The position numbers and the translations under genes were made by a program. Below the pieces are notes generated by a model. That model saw only the letters and a list, made by a program, of their open reading frames with translations, did not search any database and was not told the origin of the DNA. DNA of 64,000 bases, taken from contig NZ_FMHW01000002.1 of NCBI RefSeq assembly GCF_900090325.1, forward strand, positions 1,612,001 to 1,676,000, written 5' to 3'. Positions 60,707-64,000 of this stretch are shown here, piece by piece (positions within the stretch are counted from its first letter, which is position 1; every line of letters begins with the position of its first letter). The DNA comes from Micromonospora pallida. Lineage in GTDB: Bacteria; Actinomycetota; Actinomycetes; Mycobacteriales; Micromonosporaceae.

Positions 60707-61603
60707 TCAGGCCGCCGGCTGGCCGTTGACGGTGACCGACGGACGCAGGATGTCCGCCAGGCCCCACTTCTCGCCGATCTTGGCGTACGTGCCGTCCTCG
60801 ATCAGCGTCTTGAGCGCCGCCGCCACCGCGTCCCGCAGTTCGGTGTTGCCCTTCTTCACGCCGATACCGACCGGGATCTCCGCGATCGGCTTGCCGATCA
60901 GCGCGTACTTGCCCGGTTCCTGTTCCTTGGTGACGTACCGGATGGACTCGGCGCCCCGGATGCTCACGTCGGCCCGGCCCTGCTGCAACTGCAGCAGCGC
61001 GTCGGCGGTGCCGTTGGTGGTCAGCTCCTGCGTCGGCGGCTTGCCGGCCGGGGCACAGACCTTGGCGTTGAACTCGGCGAGGGCGTTGCGGTAGCCGGTG
61101 TCGCCGCTGTCCACCGCCACCTTCTGGCCGCAGACGTCGGCCTCGGTGGGGAACTGGGCGGCTTTGTCGGCGCGGGTGAACAACTGCGGGCCGGTGGTGT
61201 AGTAGTCGACGAAGTCGACCGTCTCCCGGCGGGACTCCAGGTCCTGCATGGCGGACTGGATCAGGTCGATCCGGCCGGTGGCCAGCGACGGGATGTACTG
61301 CTCGTACTCCTGGGTGACGAACGTGACAGTGACGCCCAGCTTCTCGCCGAGGGCCCGGGCCAGGTCGACGTCGAAGCCCTGCCGCTTCTCGCGGTCCTCG
61401 GTGCCCTCCGGCAGGTACGACATCGGCGGGTAGACCGGGCTGTTGCCGACGTTGAGCCGACCGGCGTCGCGGATCGCCTCGGGGAGCAACGCGTTGAGGG
61501 GGTTGTCCGACGCCCCGCCGGCGGCCGGCTCGTCGGCGCCGCCGCAACCGGCGAGGAGAGCCGCGGCGACCGCCACGCTCACCCATGTGGCTGACTTCTT
61601 CAC
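60707..61603 (-). CDS. ABC transporter amino-acid-type solute-binding lipoprotein
   Basis: A 298-residue lipoprotein. The GTG start (MKKSATWVSVAVAAALLAGCGG) has GGAGGAGA upstream and gives a clean signal peptide with lipobox LLAGC; longer in-frame starts add a non-leader sequence. Family 3 fold: GRLNVGNSPVYPPMSYLPEG, QGFDVDLARALGEKLGVTVTFV, SAMQDLESRRETVDFVDYY, KPIAEIPVGIGVKKGNTELRDAV. It probably serves the permease encoded divergently at 63492. The ligand may be an (iso)aspartyl peptide or a related acid. Confidence 0.92.
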   Translation of the reverse strand: MKKSATWVSVAVAAALLAGCGGADEPAAGGASDNPLNALLPEAIRDAGRLNVGNSPVYPPMSYLPEGTEDREKRQGFDVDLARALGEKLGVTVTFVTQEYEQYIPSLATGRIDLIQSAMQDLESRRETVDFVDYYTTGPQLFTRADKAAQFPTEADVCGQKVAVDSGDTGYRNALAEFNAKVCAPAGKPPTQELTTNGTADALLQLQQGRADVSIRGAESIRYVTKEQEPGKYALIGKPIAEIPVGIGVKKGNTELRDAVAAALKTLIEDGTYAKIGEKWGLADILRPSVTVNGQPAA

Positions 61604-61722
61604 ACTGTCTCCTCCGGGTTCGCGGGTGATGGCGTACCCCACACCCCGCCTGACCGCCGCCGGTGATCGGCTGACGTTGCCCCAGTCTTCAAGCGACCGC
61701 GCGGCTGTCGGAAGGCGACCTA

Positions 61723-61752
61723 TTGTCACGTCACCGCAGGTCGGACTGTACT
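61723..61752 (+). promoter_or_regulatory. candidate promoter of the pucR-like gene
   Basis: TTGTCA (61723-61728), 18 bases, TGTACT (61747-61752). CATGTC (61754-61759) and GACATG (61776-61781) form a dyad just downstream that could be a regulator site. Confidence 0.35.
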
Positions 61753-61806
61753 TCATGTCGAAGACAGGCCGTCCAGACATGATCAACAACAGGGGAGGTG
61801 GGGCCG

Positions 61807-63369
61807 ATGGCGGTGACCGTCGCGCAGGTGCTCGCGCTGCCGGAACTGCGGCTGCGGATGGTGGCCGGCGATGCCGGGCTGGGCAACGAGGTCCGCTGGG
61901 TGCACGTCAGCGAGACGGTGGACCCGACCCCGTGGCTGCGCGGTGGGGAACTCCTGCTCACCACCGGTATGCGGATCACCGACCCGGAGGAGTTCGGGCC
62001 GTACCTGCACCGGCTCGCCGACACCGGGCTGGCCGGGCTCGGCTTCGGGGTCGGCCTGGACCACCCCGACGTGCCCGAACCGCTGCGTGCCGCCGCCGAG
62101 GAACGCGGGCTGCCCCTGCTGGAGATCCCGGTCGACGCGCCCTACGTGGCGATCTCCGAAGGCGTGTCCAAGCTGCTCGCCGCCGAGCGGTACGACACCA
62201 TCGCCCGGGCCTTCGACGCCCAGCAGACGCTGACCGCCGCCGCGCTGGAGCACGGGCGGGGCGGCATCGTCACCGCGATCTCCCGGGCGGTCGACGGCTG
62301 GGCCGTGCTCACCGACACCGCGGCGACCGTCGTCCGCGCCTGGCCGCCGGAGGCCGGTGAACGGCTGCCCGCCCTGCTCCCGGACCTCATGCGCACCCGT
62401 GAGCGGGGCATCCGGGCGAGCAGCGCGGTGGTCACCCCGCGTGAGTCCATCGCGATCCACACCCTCGGCGCCCGGGGCCGGATGCGGGGCTTCCTGGTCG
62501 CCGGCGTGCCGGGGCGGGCCAGCGACTACAGCCGGATGGTGCTGGCCGGCGGGGTTGCCCTGCTGTCGCTGGAGATGGAACGTTCGCAGGCGGCCAGCCG
62601 GCAACTGCGCCGGCTGCGCTCCGACACCCTGCTCCAACTGCTCCGGGGCGCGATCGCGCCGTCCGTGGCCGAGCAGCACGTGACCGGCTGGGAACTCGAC
62701 CCCACCGCCCTGCGGGTCGCTACGTACCTCTGCGACGCCAGCCGGGGCGACCCGCTGGGGGACCGGGTGAACGAGCTGATGAGCGAGGCCAACCTGCCCG
62801 GCGCGGTGGTCGTCCAGGCCGCCGGCCGGCAGGCCCGGGTCACCGTGCTCACCGACGGCTCGGACCGCACCGCCCGGGCCCTGGCCCGGCTGGCCTCGGT
62901 CCGCCCCACCGTCGCGCTCGGCCTGGGCGACGTGGTGCCGGTCGAACGCGTCTCGCACTCGCACCGCGCGGCCAGCCACGCCGCCGAGGTCGGCCAGGCC
63001 GAACGGCGGGCGGTGACCCGCTTCGACGACCTGGAGGCCCTCCAGATGCTGTTCCACGCCCAGTCACCCCAGGCCCTCGCCGGCTTCGTCCGTCGGGTGC
63101 TCGGCCCACTCCAGCAGCACGACGGTGGCCGGGACGGCACCCTGCTGGCCACCCTGCGCGCGTTCCTCGCGCACAACGGGCACTGGAACGAGACCGCCGC
63201 CGAACTCGGCATCCACCGGCACACCCTGCGGGCCCGGATCGAGCGCATCGAACGGATCACCGGCCGCGACCTCGCCTCCGCCTACGAACGCATGGAACTG
63301 TGGCTCGCCCTGCTCGCCGACGGCGCCGCCGACCCCGACGACACCCGCCCGGCACCGGACCGGACGTAG
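61807..63369 (+). CDS. PucR family transcriptional regulator
   Basis: A 520-residue regulator. The N-terminal PucR domain (VAQVLALPELRLRMVAGDAGLGNEVRWVHVSETVDPTPWLRGGELLLTTGMRI) senses a metabolite. The C-terminal HTH_30 is in FLAHNGHWNETAAELGIHRHTLRARIERIERITGRDL. A GGDEF-like linker domain lies between them. GGGGAGG precedes the ATG; a GTG three codons upstream is less likely. Divergent from the binding-protein/amidohydrolase operon and upstream of a permease, it probably controls both. Confidence 0.9.
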   Translation: MAVTVAQVLALPELRLRMVAGDAGLGNEVRWVHVSETVDPTPWLRGGELLLTTGMRITDPEEFGPYLHRLADTGLAGLGFGVGLDHPDVPEPLRAAAEERGLPLLEIPVDAPYVAISEGVSKLLAAERYDTIARAFDAQQTLTAAALEHGRGGIVTAISRAVDGWAVLTDTAATVVRAWPPEAGERLPALLPDLMRTRERGIRASSAVVTPRESIAIHTLGARGRMRGFLVAGVPGRASDYSRMVLAGGVALLSLEMERSQAASRQLRRLRSDTLLQLLRGAIAPSVAEQHVTGWELDPTALRVATYLCDASRGDPLGDRVNELMSEANLPGAVVVQAAGRQARVTVLTDGSDRTARALARLASVRPTVALGLGDVVPVERVSHSHRAASHAAEVGQAERRAVTRFDDLEALQMLFHAQSPQALAGFVRRVLGPLQQHDGGRDGTLLATLRAFLAHNGHWNETAAELGIHRHTLRARIERIERITGRDLASAYERMELWLALLADGAADPDDTRPAPDRT

Positions 63370-63491
63370 CCCACCCCGGCGTCCGTACGACAGAAAGTCC
63401 TGGCCAGGGCCGCCCCACTCGACCTCCTGTCAGGTACCGCCACCCCGTCGCCGCCGGTGAGACTCGGCGAAAGCAGCCGACGGGAGGCACG

Positions 63492-64000
63492 ATGACCAGC
63501 ACGGACCGGGGTGGCACCGCCACCGAGCCGGCACCGGGACCGGGACAACTCGCCGGGCTGCCCCGGGTGCCGCTACGGCACTACGGCCGCTGGGTCTCGG
63601 CGGCCCTGGTGCTCGTCGTGCTCGCCCTGCTCGCCCGGGCCTTCGCCCAGGGCAGCATCGAGTGGGCGGTGGTCGGCCGGTACCTGACCGCCGGGGCGAT
63701 CCTGCACGGACTGGGCAACACCGTCGTGATCACGCTCTGCTCGATGGCGCTGGCCATCGTCCTCGGCGTCGTGGTCGCGGTGATGCGGATGTCGGCGAAC
63801 CCGGTGACCCGTACGGTCGCCCTGGGCTACATCTGGCTGTTCCGGGGTGTGCCGGTGCTGCTGCAACTGCTGATCTGGTACAACCTGGCCCTGGTCTTCC
63901 CGACCATCGGCTTCGGCAGCTTCCAGGCCCGCACCATCGACGTGATGACCCCGTTCATGGCGGCCCTGCTCGGCCTGGGCATCAACATGAGCGCGTACAC
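63492..64000 (+). CDS. amino acid ABC transporter permease, N-terminal part
   Basis: The first 169 codons, with the gene running off the right edge. The start ATG (MTSTDRGGTATEPAPG) has GGGAGG upstream. Membrane segments begin at about residue 34 (VSAALVLVVLALLARAFA). The HisM/GlnP core is clear: AILHGLGNTVVITLCSMALAIVLGVVVAVMRMSANPV, IWLFRGVPVLLQLLIWYNL, and the beginning of the conserved MSAYT segment before the EAA loop. It closely parallels the permease at 30177. It is presumably the membrane partner of the lipoprotein at 60707, with the ATPase expected just outside the window. Confidence 0.9.
   Translation, partial: MTSTDRGGTATEPAPGPGQLAGLPRVPLRHYGRWVSAALVLVVLALLARAFAQGSIEWAVVGRYLTAGAILHGLGNTVVITLCSMALAIVLGVVVAVMRMSANPVTRTVALGYIWLFRGVPVLLQLLIWYNLALVFPTIGFGSFQARTIDVMTPFMAALLGLGINMSAY

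Overview
The window is 64 kb of very GC-rich DNA. Starts are mixed ATG, GTG and TTG, genes are joined by four-base ATGA, GTGA or TTGA overlaps, and many starts lie 6-9 bases after a TANNNT hexamer, as in leaderless genes. Together with F420-type LLM oxidoreductases, tetronasin-type exporters and SWIM/DUF6493 genes, this points to an actinobacterial chromosome, most likely Micromonosporaceae (Micromonospora-like). That assignment is an inference. I saw no rRNA, tRNA, CRISPR array, transposase or phage genes.

Bases 1-13400 hold a partial gene, a stomatin-like/TM-channel pair, a YchJ-like protein, ribonuclease H, two small acidic proteins, a 710-base intergenic stretch with a G-quadruplex motif and long inverted repeats, a large secreted BNR-repeat protein, a sugar-type ABC importer operon, a small secreted protein, and a divergent MarR/flavin-reductase pair around a palindromic operator. 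Bases 13500-25600 hold an Mrr-like membrane nuclease, a GT87 glycosyltransferase, a TetR regulator carrying an extra resolvase-type HTH and followed by phased repeats, an efflux ABC pair, a RelA/SpoT-like HD hydrolase, a membrane-anchored STAND NTPase, a TetR regulator and a pentapeptide-repeat protein.

Bases 25600-34300 form the most unusual locus. One tightly overlapped operon encodes an amino-acid-type ABC importer, a family III CoA-transferase, an enoyl-CoA hydratase, a PLP class V enzyme, a hotdog thioesterase, a DszB-like sulfinate desulfinase, a signal-less SsuA-like protein and a MarR regulator. The C/H/R/G active-site pattern of DszB is conserved. I propose a CoA-linked organosulfur uptake and desulfination pathway. 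The operon starts from a promoter whose -35 box overlaps a palindrome.

Bases 34400-37500 hold a FetB-like permease, an AI-2E family transporter and a secreted amidase. Bases 37677-49824 are an aldarate-utilisation locus. Glucarate and talarate/galactarate dehydratases, KdgD and an alpha-ketoglutarate-semialdehyde dehydrogenase take glucarate or galactarate to 2-oxoglutarate. A LysR regulator sits between this operon and a divergent tripartite tricarboxylate-type transporter operon, and both operons carry the same 28-base promoter element. The rest holds a MOSC protein, two SWIM zinc-finger genes (one coupled to a DUF6493-type gene), a leaderless TetR, a small monooxygenase, and an isoaspartyl-dipeptidase-like operon divergent from a PucR regulator and a partial amino-acid ABC permease.
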